A stretch of DNA of 64,000 bases from Pseudomonas viridiflava (GCF_900583165.1 NZ_UTKY01000016.1:186001-250000); one strand, 5' to 3'. Shown: positions 30,208 to 39,950, counted from the stretch's first letter. Translations and numbers: made by a program. Notes: a model not told the origin generated them from the letters alone.

Positions 30208-32031
30208 CTATTGAGCCTGGGGTTTGTCCAGCTTGACCTCGAAACCGTATTGCACGGTGCTCAGGTCGGTGCGCTGGTAGCTTTCCAGCGACGTCGGCTG
30301 GCCGTAGAAATAATGCACATCAAACGTCGCCGTGCCGTACTCCTCAGCGCGGTGACTTACGCCGAGAATTTCCTTGAGGTAATTGCCGCTGGCGTCCTTG
30401 GCGTAGAAGCGCCAGCTGTCGGACGGGAATTGCTTCTGGTCGACGACCAGCGCGTTGTCCTTGAGTGTCAGCCCCTCGGGCAACTTGGCGACATCCACTG
30501 TGGCTTTCTCGATATTGGCGAGAAACAGTGGAATTGAGCCGACCACGTAGCCCGGGTTTTCCGGGAACAGGTTGAGGTCGTAGGTGAGGGTGCCCCGGCT
30601 CGGGTTCAATTCAAAGGCTTCGGTTGGCAGCTCGATGGGCTCGCCACGTTCACCCTTATCGTCGGCAGTGAAAAAGGTCACCGGTGATTCGCTGCTATTG
30701 CGCTCGGCACCCACCAGGTCGTCGTTGAAGGTGAAAGGGTGGTCGAACACGATATGCGCAGCGCTGGCGTCTTCGGTGGACTGGCTGATAGTGACGCTGT
30801 TTTTCAGCTGATCTTCGGTCATCGACGCGTCTTTGAGCCAACTGGCGGCGCCGTCGTCATACACCGTGACAGGCATCGGTAAGGGCTGCACGGTGTGTTG
30901 CAGGCTATTTTTGTCGAAACGCATCACCGGCAGGTCGAGGTCTTTGCGGGTGAGGGTGGCCGTGGAGAAATCCAGCACGTTGACCTGCAGGTTGTCGATC
31001 AGGCCATTGAAATACACCTTGGCGTAATGGCTGCTCTGTTTGTGTTCGAAGGCTTTTTGCTCGTCGGTGAGCTGTTTTTCGAACGCGTCAGACCAAGCCT
31101 TCTGCTTTTGCATCTCTGCCAGTTGTTGCTCGTAGAACGCCACCTGGGCGGCACTTTCGTTGATCGAGCCTGAGCGGGTGAGGAATTGCCCGGTGCTGTC
31201 GCGCGCCTGTACCAACATTGGGTTGGGGGACTCATCGCCCACTTCCGGGGCCAGCGGTGCGCTGTTGGTCAGCTCGATTTCGGCGTAGTTCTTTTCAAGC
31301 AACAGCAGCTTGAGGGTGACGGTGCCGTCGGTGCGCGTGTGGCCAACGTCCTTTTTCGATAAATCGAAGGTCAGCACCTTGCCCGGCGCGACCACCTCGA
31401 TCGCGCCTTTGAGGCTGACGGGTTGCGGCTGGCTTTTATTCTCGGTCTCAATACCTTCGATAAACGGGTAGGTCACCGTCAGGTCGTCTGGGTTGGTGAG
31501 GTTGGAGCTGCTTGGGCTCAACTGGATGCCGGGGTCAGTTTCTGACCACTCCGGCTGAAAGGGGATGACCTTGTTGTTGCTCAAAGTCACCGATTGCCAT
31601 TCCAAACCATGGGGGAAGGGGAATTGCTCAAGGCTGTTGAAGCTGAACGGAAAGACTGGCTGCAAGTCCGTCAGGTAATCGGAGTGCGAGGCCTTGTGCA
31701 GCACGAACAGGCCATTGATGTAGGTGTCCACCAGCGCCTTGGGCGTAGGGTAGTGCTTGAGCAGGGCCAGGGTGTCTTCGCCGTACTCGGCCTCGATTGG
31801 TTTGGTCGCGAGCTTGGCCTGCGCCCGTTCCAGTAACAACAGCGAGCCGCCGAGGTCGGCGATGGCGTCGCGCAACTTGGGGTCTTGGATGGCGTCCAGC
31901 GACTGCTCGAACTTGGCGGTTTTCTCTTCGAGGCTGGCTTGTTTTTTCTCATCACTGGGGGAGCAGCCACTGGCAATCAACAACGCTGCGAACAGGCCAA
32001 TGCTGGCCAAAGGGGATCGCACATCCATCAT
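30208..32031 (-). CDS. Large lipoprotein of unknown function
   Basis: About 607 residues. ATG 32031 (MMDVRSPLASIG) is preferred because CAGGAAAA lies 7-8 bases upstream; an ATG at 32055 lacks a ribosome site. The signal ends in the lipobox ASGC, then SPSDEKKQ. A coiled-coil stretch (EQQLAEMQKQKAWSDAFEKQL) lies around residue 300, with mostly beta-rich sequence on either side. No enzyme motif seen. Probably an outer-membrane-attached periplasmic protein; I do not recognise the family. Confidence 0.78.
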   Translation of the reverse strand: MMDVRSPLASIGLFAALLIASGCSPSDEKKQASLEEKTAKFEQSLDAIQDPKLRDAIADLGGSLLLLERAQAKLATKPIEAEYGEDTLALLKHYPTPKALVDTYINGLFVLHKASHSDYLTDLQPVFPFSFNSLEQFPFPHGLEWQSVTLSNNKVIPFQPEWSETDPGIQLSPSSSNLTNPDDLTVTYPFIEGIETENKSQPQPVSLKGAIEVVAPGKVLTFDLSKKDVGHTRTDGTVTLKLLLLEKNYAEIELTNSAPLAPEVGDESPNPMLVQARDSTGQFLTRSGSINESAAQVAFYEQQLAEMQKQKAWSDAFEKQLTDEQKAFEHKQSSHYAKVYFNGLIDNLQVNVLDFSTATLTRKDLDLPVMRFDKNSLQHTVQPLPMPVTVYDDGAASWLKDASMTEDQLKNSVTISQSTEDASAAHIVFDHPFTFNDDLVGAERNSSESPVTFFTADDKGERGEPIELPTEAFELNPSRGTLTYDLNLFPENPGYVVGSIPLFLANIEKATVDVAKLPEGLTLKDNALVVDQKQFPSDSWRFYAKDASGNYLKEILGVSHRAEEYGTATFDVHYFYGQPTSLESYQRTDLSTVQYGFEVKLDKPQAQ

Positions 32032-32193
32032 CTGAGTTTTCCTGTTCGACGTCATTGAGCCGATTTGATGGGCTCGACACTATCAGAAAAATTCTCTTAC
32101 AGATGCCGCCCAGGTCAGTTTTCTCGTGGTTACAGGTGACTTGTAGCGGCTGGTATACTCGCCGCCATTTCTAGCCAAGCTGTGTGAGATCCC

Positions 32194-32682
32194 ATGGAAC
32201 GCTTTATCGAAAATACTATGTACGCTTCACGCTGGCTGTTGGCGCCGATCTACCTCGGGTTGTCCCTGGGGTTGCTGATCCTGGCGCTGAAATTCTTCCA
32301 GGAAATCATCCACGTCATTCCTAACATCTTCACCATGCTGGAAGCAGAAGTGATCCTGCTGCTGCTGTCGCTGATCGACATGGCACTGGTGGGCGGTTTG
32401 CTGGTGATGGTGATGATTTCGGGCTACGAGAACTTCGTCTCGCAGCTGGATATCGATGAAAACAAAGAAAAGCTCAACTGGCTGGGCACCATGGACTCTT
32501 CGTCCCTGAAGATGAAAGTGGCGGCCTCCATCGTGGCGATTTCTTCGATCCACTTGCTGCGCATCTTCATGGATGCCAAGAACGTCGATCCGGATCACCT
32601 GATGTGGTACGTGATCATCCACATGACCTTCGTGGTGTCGGCGTTTGCCATGGGTTACCTGGACAAGCTCACCAAGCATTGA
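32194..32682 (+). CDS. yqhA: YqhA/UPF0114 family membrane protein
   Basis: 162 residues, four hydrophobic segments, and the UPF0114 start [23 protein letters not shown]. The conserved [10 protein letters not shown] loop is near residue 86. Integral inner-membrane protein of unknown function. Confidence 0.93.
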   Translation: MERFIENTMYASRWLLAPIYLGLSLGLLILALKFFQEIIHVIPNIFTMLEAEVILLLLSLIDMALVGGLLVMVMISGYENFVSQLDIDENKEKLNWLGTMDSSSLKMKVAASIVAISSIHLLRIFMDAKNVDPDHLMWYVIIHMTFVVSAFAMGYLDKLTKH

Positions 32683-32697
32683 TGCACCGCGCCGGCC

Positions 32698-34173
32698 TTA
32701 TTGCTCGATGAAGTAGTAGGGCTGGCGGTTGATCGACATTGCCTTGATGACCGTCACCGGTGCGCTCAAGCCGTTGGTATGGTCCAGCAACGCAATGTTG
32801 CCGGGCTTGGCGGCAAGATAGCTGTGTAACTCAGCCTCGGTCTTAAGGATCGGCAGATATGCCCGCAGGTAAAACACGCTGGCTCCTGCGATGCGCTCAT
32901 TGGGCTGAAACAGCGCCACGTCCTTGCCTTCGTCTTTCAACGCCTGCACTTGGCTGATCACCGGTACAAATGACTGACGCATGTCGGCTTTCGGGGCGAA
33001 CCAGAAAGCGGCTATCAGGTAGCATCCGACCGCGAAGGTTAAAACCCCGCCTACCATGGCTCTGTGATGTTTGTGCAGCCCGGGTTGGTATGCCTTCAAC
33101 CCGCCCAGCAGCACCCGCGCATACTCCGCGGCCAGCACGGCGGCGGCGGGTGTGAGTGCCATCAAGTAAACCGTGCGTTTGCTCGACGCCAACGTCAGCA
33201 AGGTGAACTGCGCCACCAGCCAGACACTGAAGAACAAGTGGTAGCGATTGCGCACCAGGCTTTTGCGAAAGTGCCACAGGCCCAAATACACCAAAATATT
33301 CCACGGCAGAAACGCCTCGGGCAGCTTTGCGATGTAGTAATAAAACGGCTCGTAATGCCCCGGCTCGACAAACGAACCACTGAACCGCCCGACGCTGTTG
33401 GTCAACACCACTTCAGCCACTGCCTGCATGCCACCGCGTTGGAACAGAATGCCCAACCAGATAACCAAAGGTACCAACGCCAGCAGGGTAAACAGTCCAG
33501 GTTTCAGCCAGTCGCCAAGGTTAATGCGCCTGTCCATCAGGCTGGTGCTGGCCAGATACACAAAAATCACCACGCCCGGCATTGCCAGCCCCAGCACCCC
33601 TTTGCTGAGGGTGGCTATCACCATTCCTGCGGTAAACAGCGCCCATGCACTAACAGTTGAGCCTTGGCGATCGGGCCTGACGGCCTGGTAGAACGCGAGC
33701 AGTGCAGCGGTGACGCCGAGGGTGAGCAATGAATCCTCACCCACACCGCGCACATTGCTCCAATAACTGGCCATGGTTGCCAGCATCAAGGCCGCGCTGA
33801 ATGCCAGTGTTTGCGGCCGCCCGAACCGACGCAGCATTGCATACAGCAACATCACGCTGAACAGCCCCGCGAACGCTGAGGCCAGGCGCACCGCCCAGGT
33901 GGTGCCTCCAAACAAGCGAATCGCCCCGGCGTCGAGCCACAGACTCAGGGGCGGTTTTTCCAGGAAGGGTTCACGGAACAACTGGGGCACCACCCAGTTA
34001 TTGTCCAGGTGCATGGCCATGGCGATGCCAGCAACGCGGGCTTCGGTGGAGCCTTGGAGCTCGTGGTTGCCGAGGGCGAAGAAGAACAGCAGGCCGGAAA
34101 GCAGGAGCAGCAGGGGAGCGGGACGCGTCATGAAGGCTGACCGGGGCAGGGGACCGGTCGGGTGAGCGGTCAT
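32698..34173 (-). CDS. ArnT/PMT-like membrane glycosyltransferase
   Basis: 491 residues (alternative start MTRPAP at 34131). Multiple transmembrane helices with an N-terminal periplasmic loop containing GNHELQGSTEARVAGIAMAM; in GT83/ArnT enzymes an acidic residue in this loop is catalytic. FREPFLEKPPLSLWLDA follows, with the typical KPP motif. Such enzymes move a sugar from an undecaprenyl carrier to a lipid or protein in the periplasm. No aminoarabinose genes are near, so the acceptor is unknown. Confidence 0.83.
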   Translation of the reverse strand: MTAHPTGPLPRSAFMTRPAPLLLLLSGLLFFFALGNHELQGSTEARVAGIAMAMHLDNNWVVPQLFREPFLEKPPLSLWLDAGAIRLFGGTTWAVRLASAFAGLFSVMLLYAMLRRFGRPQTLAFSAALMLATMASYWSNVRGVGEDSLLTLGVTAALLAFYQAVRPDRQGSTVSAWALFTAGMVIATLSKGVLGLAMPGVVIFVYLASTSLMDRRINLGDWLKPGLFTLLALVPLVIWLGILFQRGGMQAVAEVVLTNSVGRFSGSFVEPGHYEPFYYYIAKLPEAFLPWNILVYLGLWHFRKSLVRNRYHLFFSVWLVAQFTLLTLASSKRTVYLMALTPAAAVLAAEYARVLLGGLKAYQPGLHKHHRAMVGGVLTFAVGCYLIAAFWFAPKADMRQSFVPVISQVQALKDEGKDVALFQPNERIAGASVFYLRAYLPILKTEAELHSYLAAKPGNIALLDHTNGLSAPVTVIKAMSINRQPYYFIEQ

Positions 34174-34252
34174 TGCAGATGGCTAGTATCCATTGGCGTT
34201 TCTGAACATTTCGTGAACGAAGGTGGAGTTATCCCCAAGACCGCGTCGGTCG

Positions 34253-35278
34253 TTACGGCACCTTAAGGCTCGCCAGCGCGGCTCTGCCCTCTGCGGTCAG
34301 TACGGGCTCCAATTGCTCCCAGGTAAAGCTCAACTCGTTATCGCAACCATCCCCCTGAGCGGGCGTCGATAGCTGCATGCCCTGGGTGTTGAAGCTCAGG
34401 TCAAACGAGGAGTAACTGGTGACGGCCGGGCAGCCTTCATCGACGCTGGTCTGCTTGGCCAGCCATGCGCTGAAGGTGGCGGGCAACTTGATCTGGCCGG
34501 CGTAGGGGCTGTCCCATTCCTGATGGCCGCCGAGCCAGGTCCAGGGGTCGACGCTTTCGCCGGTCTGCAGGTTCCACGTGTGCAAGCCCCAACTGATACC
34601 GCCCCGACCGTAACCCGCCGTCCATTGATAGAAACGCACGGTGACCCAGTGCGATGACCAATAAAACGGCTCCACCGAGATTTCACTGGTGGTGGTGCCG
34701 CCGCTTTGGTCCAGGGCATTGCGGCGCTCCCGGTAAAAGTCGGCCTGGCCTTGTGCGGCGACGGCCATGCGCGCGAGGTCAGCGTTGATCATATCGATGC
34801 CAGGGTTGGCGCCCTCGAGTTTCAGCGTAACTTGCCCACCTTGGGTTTTCACCTGATAGGCGTGTTTGTTGAAGGTTCTCTTTTCCACGGTAGCTGGTGG
34901 CGCAGAAGCCTCCAGGGGTTTGTTATACGCATCGCTGGCGCAACTGTCCGTGTCAACCCGTTTCAGACTCAGCACCAAGCTTTTGCCGCCCATGGTTTTG
35001 CTCCAGGCGCCTGTCAGTGAGTCGCCTTGGGGGTCGTCCAGTTGCCAGAAACCGGTTTGCCCTTCCTCCGCCCAGGGCTTGCTGGTGTTGGCCTGGGTCA
35101 ATTGAATGGGCGTCAGAATGCGCTGATAGTAATAGCTGCCATTGGCACCGTGTGCCCCGTTGAAGCAGACCGTGATAGCGGACTTGCCCAGGGTGCCCGT
35201 CCACACGCCAGCCAGATCGGAAGCAGTTGCAAGCAGGGGGAGGCAGGCGAGGGTGAGGGCAGCTAAGGGCTTAAGCAC
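34253..35278 (-). CDS. Exported protein of unknown function
   Basis: 341 residues. Signal peptide MLKPLAALTLACLPLLATA. The N-terminal part (about 20-115, DLAGVWTGTLGKSAITVCFNG) looks like a small beta domain with a disulfide-capable Cys pair. The C-terminal part (about 135-335) contains WSSHWVTVRFYQWTAG and GLHTWNLQTG, which recall anti-sigma-factor-like DUF3298 beta proteins, but the match is weak. Four or more cysteines suggest periplasmic disulfides. Function unknown. Confidence 0.75.
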   Translation of the reverse strand: MLKPLAALTLACLPLLATASDLAGVWTGTLGKSAITVCFNGAHGANGSYYYQRILTPIQLTQANTSKPWAEEGQTGFWQLDDPQGDSLTGAWSKTMGGKSLVLSLKRVDTDSCASDAYNKPLEASAPPATVEKRTFNKHAYQVKTQGGQVTLKLEGANPGIDMINADLARMAVAAQGQADFYRERRNALDQSGGTTTSEISVEPFYWSSHWVTVRFYQWTAGYGRGGISWGLHTWNLQTGESVDPWTWLGGHQEWDSPYAGQIKLPATFSAWLAKQTSVDEGCPAVTSYSSFDLSFNTQGMQLSTPAQGDGCDNELSFTWEQLEPVLTAEGRAALASLKVP

Positions 35279-35366
35279 GGGTATCGGACTTCCGGTTGTC
35301 TGACATAGGGGGCCCCGCGCAATGTGATGTGTCCACGCGCTGGAATTTCTAAGTCGCAGGGTAGTA

Positions 35367-35404
35367 AAAGGCCAAGCCGCTGGAAAGCGTCTCGGCCTTT
35401 TTTG
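35367..35404. terminator. Terminator at the end of the DUF6124 gene
   Basis: AAAAGGCC and GGCCTTTT arms separated by ~20 bp, with an internal AAGC/GCGT pairing; T runs follow on both strands. Confidence 0.7.
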
Positions 35405-35647
35405 TTAGCGGGTGGTTTGGGTGAGCGTCAGCACCCGTTCGACCAGCAGTTCAGCGAGCACGAGCAACTGCTGGCTGGCCAGAAGCTTGTAACGGTTGGC
35501 ACCTTCGAGTTCGAAAGCCAGGTCGGTGGTTAGGGCGTTGAGTGAAGAGAGGGTTTCGCTGGCTTGGATGAGCAGGGTTTCGGGGGAGATGTCAGGGGCG
35601 ATGGTGAAGAGGGTGGTTGAGGGCGGATTGGGGGTGATTTTTTTCAT
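35405..35647 (-). CDS. DUF6124 (DUF3077) family small protein
   Basis: 80 residues, starting MKKITPNPPSTTLFTIAPD. The pattern SPETLLIQASETLSSLNALTTDLAFELEG is typical of a protein family that is abundant and multi-copy in Pseudomonas. It is helical and has no assigned role. Its leader can fold so that the ribosome site is paired (see the regulatory entry). It is the last chromosomal gene before the island. Confidence 0.85.
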   Translation of the reverse strand: MKKITPNPPSTTLFTIAPDISPETLLIQASETLSSLNALTTDLAFELEGANRYKLLASQQLLVLAELLVERVLTLTQTTR

Positions 35648-35729
35648 GATGAAGCTCCCACACTGTTTAAGGAGCTACCGCCCCCTGCTGTCAAACAGGA
35701 ATGGGTGGCAGCTGTACGCGGGTTGACAG
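35648..35729 (-). promoter_or_regulatory. Structured 5' leader of the DUF6124 gene
   Basis: On the minus-strand transcript, CTGTCAA (35729-35723) can pair with TTGACAG (35694-35688) to enclose a smaller ACAG/CTGT hairpin. Then AGCTCC (35676-35671) can pair with GGAGCT (35658-35653). The latter arm contains the GGAG Shine-Dalgarno, seven bases from the ATG. The layout is like a translational switch or thermosensor; there is no known riboswitch match in what I can see. Confidence 0.45.
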
Positions 35730-35987
35730 ACCGGAAGTGTAGGAACCCGGCGCACCCGAAGATGCCCCACGCACAGCCGCCATGAACGAGACAGGATGCG
35801 TGAAGCATGCCGTTAAATCATGGGGTGTCAAAGGTTACACTTTTCGGCCTGTCAAAGCCGGTCGCTGATGAGCAGCGACTGAGGGAAGTTAGCGATGCGG
35901 GGCGAGTTGCACCAGTTCATCAATGGCGCGACATATTGAAGGAAAATTCCGAAGCTCCTTGGGCGGCGTTTTTTCAAACGCTAGAAA

Positions 35988-36018
35988 CAACAAAACCCGT
36001 ACAAGGCGGGTTTTGTTG
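35988..36018 (-). terminator. Terminator next to the displaced ssrA end
   Basis: Perfect 12-bp arms CAACAAAACCCG and CGGGTTTTGTTG with a 7-base loop. On the minus strand it follows the decayed ssrA 3' end by 12 bp, in the same relation as the terminator after the intact ssrA gene. It is thus probably the original ssrA terminator. Confidence 0.75.
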
Positions 36019-36029
36019 ATGCTTCGAAT

Positions 36030-36051
36030 TGGTGGGCCGGGGTAATTTGAA
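36030..36051. repeat. Left attachment site: decayed ssrA 3' end
   Basis: TGGTGGGCCGGGGTAATTTG then AA. Compared with the intact ssrA end it has one missing A and GG changed to TA; 20 of 22 aligned bases agree. On the minus strand it reads as a TTCAAAT...CCACCA T-arm/acceptor end followed by a terminator, which is what a displaced tmRNA end should look like. Confidence 0.75.
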
Positions 36052-36105
36052 TTTGCTTTTTAACCTTTTGATTAATAACGCTAATTTCTATTTTTTGTTT
36101 TGATA

Positions 36106-36125
36106 GGAATACCAACTGGAATACC
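36106..36125. repeat. Left pair of GGAATACC sites (candidate integrase or excisionase arm sites)
   Basis: GGAATACC at 36106 and 36118, 12 bp apart, about 55 bp inside the left att site. The right end of the island has two copies at the same 12-bp period plus an inverted copy, all just upstream of the integrase gene. Confidence 0.6.
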
Positions 36126-36699
36126 CCCAGAGATTGCAATCCACCAATGACAGCTTTTTTCGTTCTGACAATTGTGCAAATTCCGGGTGAGTTGTGTGCA
36201 TTGGGGGGCGCCTCCCTCAAATTTGCCAAGCAAAGGAGGTTACAAAATCGCGGGCTGGAGGGTTCGGAGAAGCTTGAGGATTGGAAACGGAAAGCCAAGC
36301 GTCTGACGCCCCCGAAAGCCGATGTGGGGGAGTCACCGATAAGGTCAGAGTAATGGCCGAGCCGTTTCAAGAAAAACGATTTTAGGCGCGATATTTTTAC
36401 ACCACAGCTTATCCGGCTCTCTAAGCGTTTTGCAGACACCTTTGCATTCCAAAGCTGCACTTTTGCCCACGTTAGCTTGAGCGACGTAGGGAATTTGCAG
36501 AAAGGAAAATCGCCTACCCGTTGCATGCGTTTCCTAGGGAGTTTCCGAGCTCTATTTACTAGGCGCATCTGGTCGAGTCAGCTGTTGAACGGCATCCGTA
36601 TGCTCCTGGAGCTCTGGCCAGCGGGAAGCAAGGAAACATTTATAGGAATGTGATGCAAAACGCAGTACATTTGCGCTACATAAACGCCGAGGCGCCGTC

Positions 36700-36891
36700 A
36701 TGTCACGCCTGAAAGACGAAACACTTTCTATCCGTACCTCTGCCGAGATCAAGCAATTGCTGCGTACGGCTGCTGAGCACGAGCGTAGGTCGGTTGCATC
36801 CATGGTTGAAATTCTTGTTCTGGAGTACGCCCGGGTACATGGTCTCAAGCCAGACGGGAGCCAGGGGGATATCTCGCGAGGAGATGCCTGA
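36700..36891 (+). CDS. Ribbon-helix-helix DNA-binding protein
   Basis: 63 residues. N-terminal MSRLKDETLSIRTSAEIKQL gives the beta strand (LSIRT) and first helix of an Arc/CopG-type fold, and RRSVASMVEILVLEYAR gives the second helix. Such proteins are dimeric repressors. It stands 70 bp upstream of hsdR in the same direction, so it could control the restriction operon or belong to a former toxin-antitoxin pair. Two TACAT repeats 11 bp apart (36666 and 36677) precede the start and could be its operator. Confidence 0.72.
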   Translation: MSRLKDETLSIRTSAEIKQLLRTAAEHERRSVASMVEILVLEYARVHGLKPDGSQGDISRGDA

Positions 36892-36961
36892 AGTCACCCT
36901 ATTCACGAGTAGATGGGGCCGCCCCCCGAAATAGCGGGATATTGCTGGCAGGAACTAATTT

Positions 36962-39937
36962 ATGATGACTACAGAACACGATACCGAACAGGAGTTGATC
37001 ACCAAGCTGGTGGACGAACTCAAATATACCTGGCGCCCTGATATTCGCGATCGAGTCATGCTAGAGGCAAATTTCCGTGAGAAATTCGAGGTTCTGAATC
37101 GCGTTACTCTTACCGATAGCGAATTTTCACGTTTGCTGGATAGTATCACCACCCCTGATGTCTTTGGTGCTGCACAGGCACTGCGAAGCATTAACTCCTT
37201 TACGCGCGACGATGGAACCCCGCTTAACTACACTTTGGTCAATATCCGCGATTGGTGTAAAAACCACTTCGAAGTTGTCAGTCAGCTACGTATTAACACC
37301 CATAATAGCCATCATCGCTATGACGTCATGCTGCTCATCAATGGCGTCCCAGTAGTTCAGATTGAGTTGAAGGCGCTTTCTGTCAGCCCGCGGCGTGCTA
37401 TGCAGCAGATCGTGGAGTACAAAAATGATGTAGGTAACGGCTACGGCAATTCCCTGTTATGTTTTATTCAGCTTTTTATCGTAAGTAACCGAACTGATAC
37501 TTGGTACTTCGCAAATAATAATGCGCGTCACTTCAGCTTTAACGCCGAGGAACGCTTCCTTCCGGTATACCAGTTTGCGAATGAAGCAAATAGAAAGGTT
37601 ACGCAACTGGACGGCTTCGCTGAAAGATTTCTGGCTAAATGCACTCTGGGCCAGATGATTAGCCGCTACATGGTACTAGTGTCCAGTGAGCAAAAGTTGC
37701 TGATGATGCGGCCTTACCAGATTTACGCCGTCAAGGCCATCGTGGATTGTATTCATCAAAATTGTGGTAATGGCTATATCTGGCACACCACGGGCAGTGG
37801 CAAAACGCTCACTTCGTTCAAGGCGTCCACCTTGCTAAAGGACAATCCGGAAATCGACAAGTGCCTATTCGTAGTGGACCGCAAAGACCTAGATCGCCAG
37901 ACACGTGAAGAATTCAACCGGTTTCAAGAAGGCTGTGTCGAAGAAAATACCAACACCGATACGCTCGTGCAACGCTTATTGTCCGACGACTACGCCGACA
38001 AGGTTATAGTTACCACGATTCAGAAGCTGGGCCTTGCTCTAGACGGAACTAATAAGCGTAACTACGCAGAGCGTCTGGAGCCGCTGCGCAACAAGCGTTT
38101 GGTGTTTATATTTGACGAATGCCATCGTTCGCAATTTGGTGAGAATCACAAAGCTATTAAGGAGTTTTTCCCTAAGGCGCAACTGTTTGGTTTCACCGGT
38201 ACGCCGATCTTTAAACAGAACGCTAGCTTGGTACAAATCGAGGGCCAGCAGGCTAGCTACCGCACAACAGATGATTTGTTCGAACGCTGTCTCCATCAAT
38301 ACACCATCACACACGCTATCGAAGACCGTAACGTCTTGCGTTTTCATATAGATTATTTTAAGCCCGAGGGCAAAAACCCTCCCAAGTCTGGCGAAGGTTT
38401 AGCAAAAGAAAAGGTCATCGACACAATATTCGCTAAACATGATGCTGCAACTGCTGGGCGTAAGTTTAATGCAGTTTTAGCAACTGCCAGTATTAATGAT
38501 GCCATCTCTTACTTCGAAAGCTTCATGGCAGTACAGATTAAAAAGAAGGCAGAAGACGAATTCTTCCAACCGTTGAACATAGCCTGCGTTTTCTCCCCTC
38601 CTTCGGAGGGTAACAAAGATGTGCAACAGATTCAGGAGGACTTGCCGCAGGAAAAGGAGGACAACCAACACGACGCAGAAGGTAAGAAGGCTGCTTTAAA
38701 AGCCATAATCGACGACTATAATGCGCGCTATTGCAGCAACTTTCGTATTGGGGAGTTTGATCTGTATTACCAAGATATACAGAAGCGCATTAAGGATCAG
38801 CAATATCCCAATGCCGACCTGCCGCACTCTCAGAAGATTGACATAGTCATCGTGGTCGACATGCTGCTCACCGGCTTTGATTCCAAGTATCTCAACACCT
38901 TGTACGTAGATAAGAAACTGAAGTACCACGGACTGATTCAGGCTTTTTCGCGCACCAATCGGGTGCTCAACGACAGTAAGCCTTATGGCAACATACTTGA
39001 CTTCCGCCAGCAACAGACGTTGGTGGAAGAGGCCATCGCTCACTTCTCAGGAGAGAAGATAGATAACCCGCGCGAAATTTGGCTTGTGGACCCAGCACCT
39101 ACTGTCATCACCCACTTACAATCTGCTACGGAAAAACTTGCTGCCTTTATGCAGTCCCAGGGGCTGAGCAACATCCCAGAAGAAGTAGCAAACCTCAAGG
39201 GCGACGCCGCTCGCGGCCAGTTTGTCAACCTCTTCAAGGAAATGCAGCGCCTCAAGACACAGCTAGACCAATACACCGATTTGAGCGAAAACCAGAAAAC
39301 GCAGATCAGCAAAATCGTCCCCTCGGACCAATTGCAGGGATTTCGCGGCATGTATTTGGAAACTGCAAAGCGGCTCAAGGAACGTCAGGACAAGCAGCGT
39401 GGAGCCGTTAGCCCTGAGATCGACAATCTCGACTTTGAGTTTGTGCTTTTTGCTTCAGCCGTCATTGACTACGACTACATCATGGGGCTTATCGCTCGCA
39501 TGACACAGCAAAAGCCTGGCAAGGTCACGCTCACCCGCGAACAGCTCATTGGCTTGATTCAGGCTGACGCCAAGTTTATTGATGAGCGGGAGGATATTGC
39601 CGACTACATCCGCAGCCTGTCCATAGGGGAGGCGCTGGAGGAAAATGCTATCCGCAGCGGTTATCAAAAGTTCAAAGAAGAAAAGAAAAACCGAGAACTG
39701 AACGAGATCGCCTTTAAGCACGCTCTGGAAGCCGCCGCACTGCAAACCTTTGTCGATGAGGTGCTGCGCCGACGCGTCTTTGACGGTGAGCGCCTGAGCG
39801 AGCTAATGGCGCCGTTGGGGCTCGGTTGGAAGGCGCGCACACAAAAAGAATTGGCTCTGGTGGAAGACCTCACGCCGTTGCTGCAGAAGCTCGCCTTAGG
39901 GCGCGAGATTTCGGGGCTGAGTGCATATGAGAATTAA
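36962..39937 (+). CDS. hsdR: Type I restriction enzyme, motor/nuclease subunit HsdR
   Basis: 991 residues. The nuclease motif near the N-terminus has Asp121 and Glu135-x-Lys137 (DVMLL...ELK). Helicase motifs follow: Walker A TTGSGKT (about 274-280), DECH near 384, LLTGFD near 636 and the FSRTNR motif near 662. It translocates DNA and cleaves far from unmethylated recognition sites in an R2M2S complex. AGGAAC lies upstream of the start; the second Met is an alternative. First gene of hsdR-hsdS-X-hsdM, an order in which hsdM comes last. Confidence 0.96.
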   Translation: MMTTEHDTEQELITKLVDELKYTWRPDIRDRVMLEANFREKFEVLNRVTLTDSEFSRLLDSITTPDVFGAAQALRSINSFTRDDGTPLNYTLVNIRDWCKNHFEVVSQLRINTHNSHHRYDVMLLINGVPVVQIELKALSVSPRRAMQQIVEYKNDVGNGYGNSLLCFIQLFIVSNRTDTWYFANNNARHFSFNAEERFLPVYQFANEANRKVTQLDGFAERFLAKCTLGQMISRYMVLVSSEQKLLMMRPYQIYAVKAIVDCIHQNCGNGYIWHTTGSGKTLTSFKASTLLKDNPEIDKCLFVVDRKDLDRQTREEFNRFQEGCVEENTNTDTLVQRLLSDDYADKVIVTTIQKLGLALDGTNKRNYAERLEPLRNKRLVFIFDECHRSQFGENHKAIKEFFPKAQLFGFTGTPIFKQNASLVQIEGQQASYRTTDDLFERCLHQYTITHAIEDRNVLRFHIDYFKPEGKNPPKSGEGLAKEKVIDTIFAKHDAATAGRKFNAVLATASINDAISYFESFMAVQIKKKAEDEFFQPLNIACVFSPPSEGNKDVQQIQEDLPQEKEDNQHDAEGKKAALKAIIDDYNARYCSNFRIGEFDLYYQDIQKRIKDQQYPNADLPHSQKIDIVIVVDMLLTGFDSKYLNTLYVDKKLKYHGLIQAFSRTNRVLNDSKPYGNILDFRQQQTLVEEAIAHFSGEKIDNPREIWLVDPAPTVITHLQSATEKLAAFMQSQGLSNIPEEVANLKGDAARGQFVNLFKEMQRLKTQLDQYTDLSENQKTQISKIVPSDQLQGFRGMYLETAKRLKERQDKQRGAVSPEIDNLDFEFVLFASAVIDYDYIMGLIARMTQQKPGKVTLTREQLIGLIQADAKFIDEREDIADYIRSLSIGEALEENAIRSGYQKFKEEKKNRELNEIAFKHALEAAALQTFVDEVLRRRVFDGERLSELMAPLGLGWKARTQKELALVEDLTPLLQKLALGREISGLSAYEN

Positions 39938-39950
39938 GGAAATAGCAGCG

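Larger units (their letters stand above)
35730..36699. other. Gene-poor junction between chromosome and island
   Basis: Nearly 1 kb with no ORF that has plausible codon use and a ribosome site. It holds the terminator at 35988-36018, the left attachment-site candidate at 36030-36051 and the repeated GGAATACC sites at 36106-36125. Beyond those, 36130-36650 shows no recognisable element. A 195-codon minus-strand frame spans the terminator and att site and is treated as noise. Confidence 0.6.

Noticed and set aside
35981..36568. 195-codon minus-strand frame at the island's left border
   Set aside because: Runs through the terminator hairpin and the att site, no ribosome site, basic low-complexity product.
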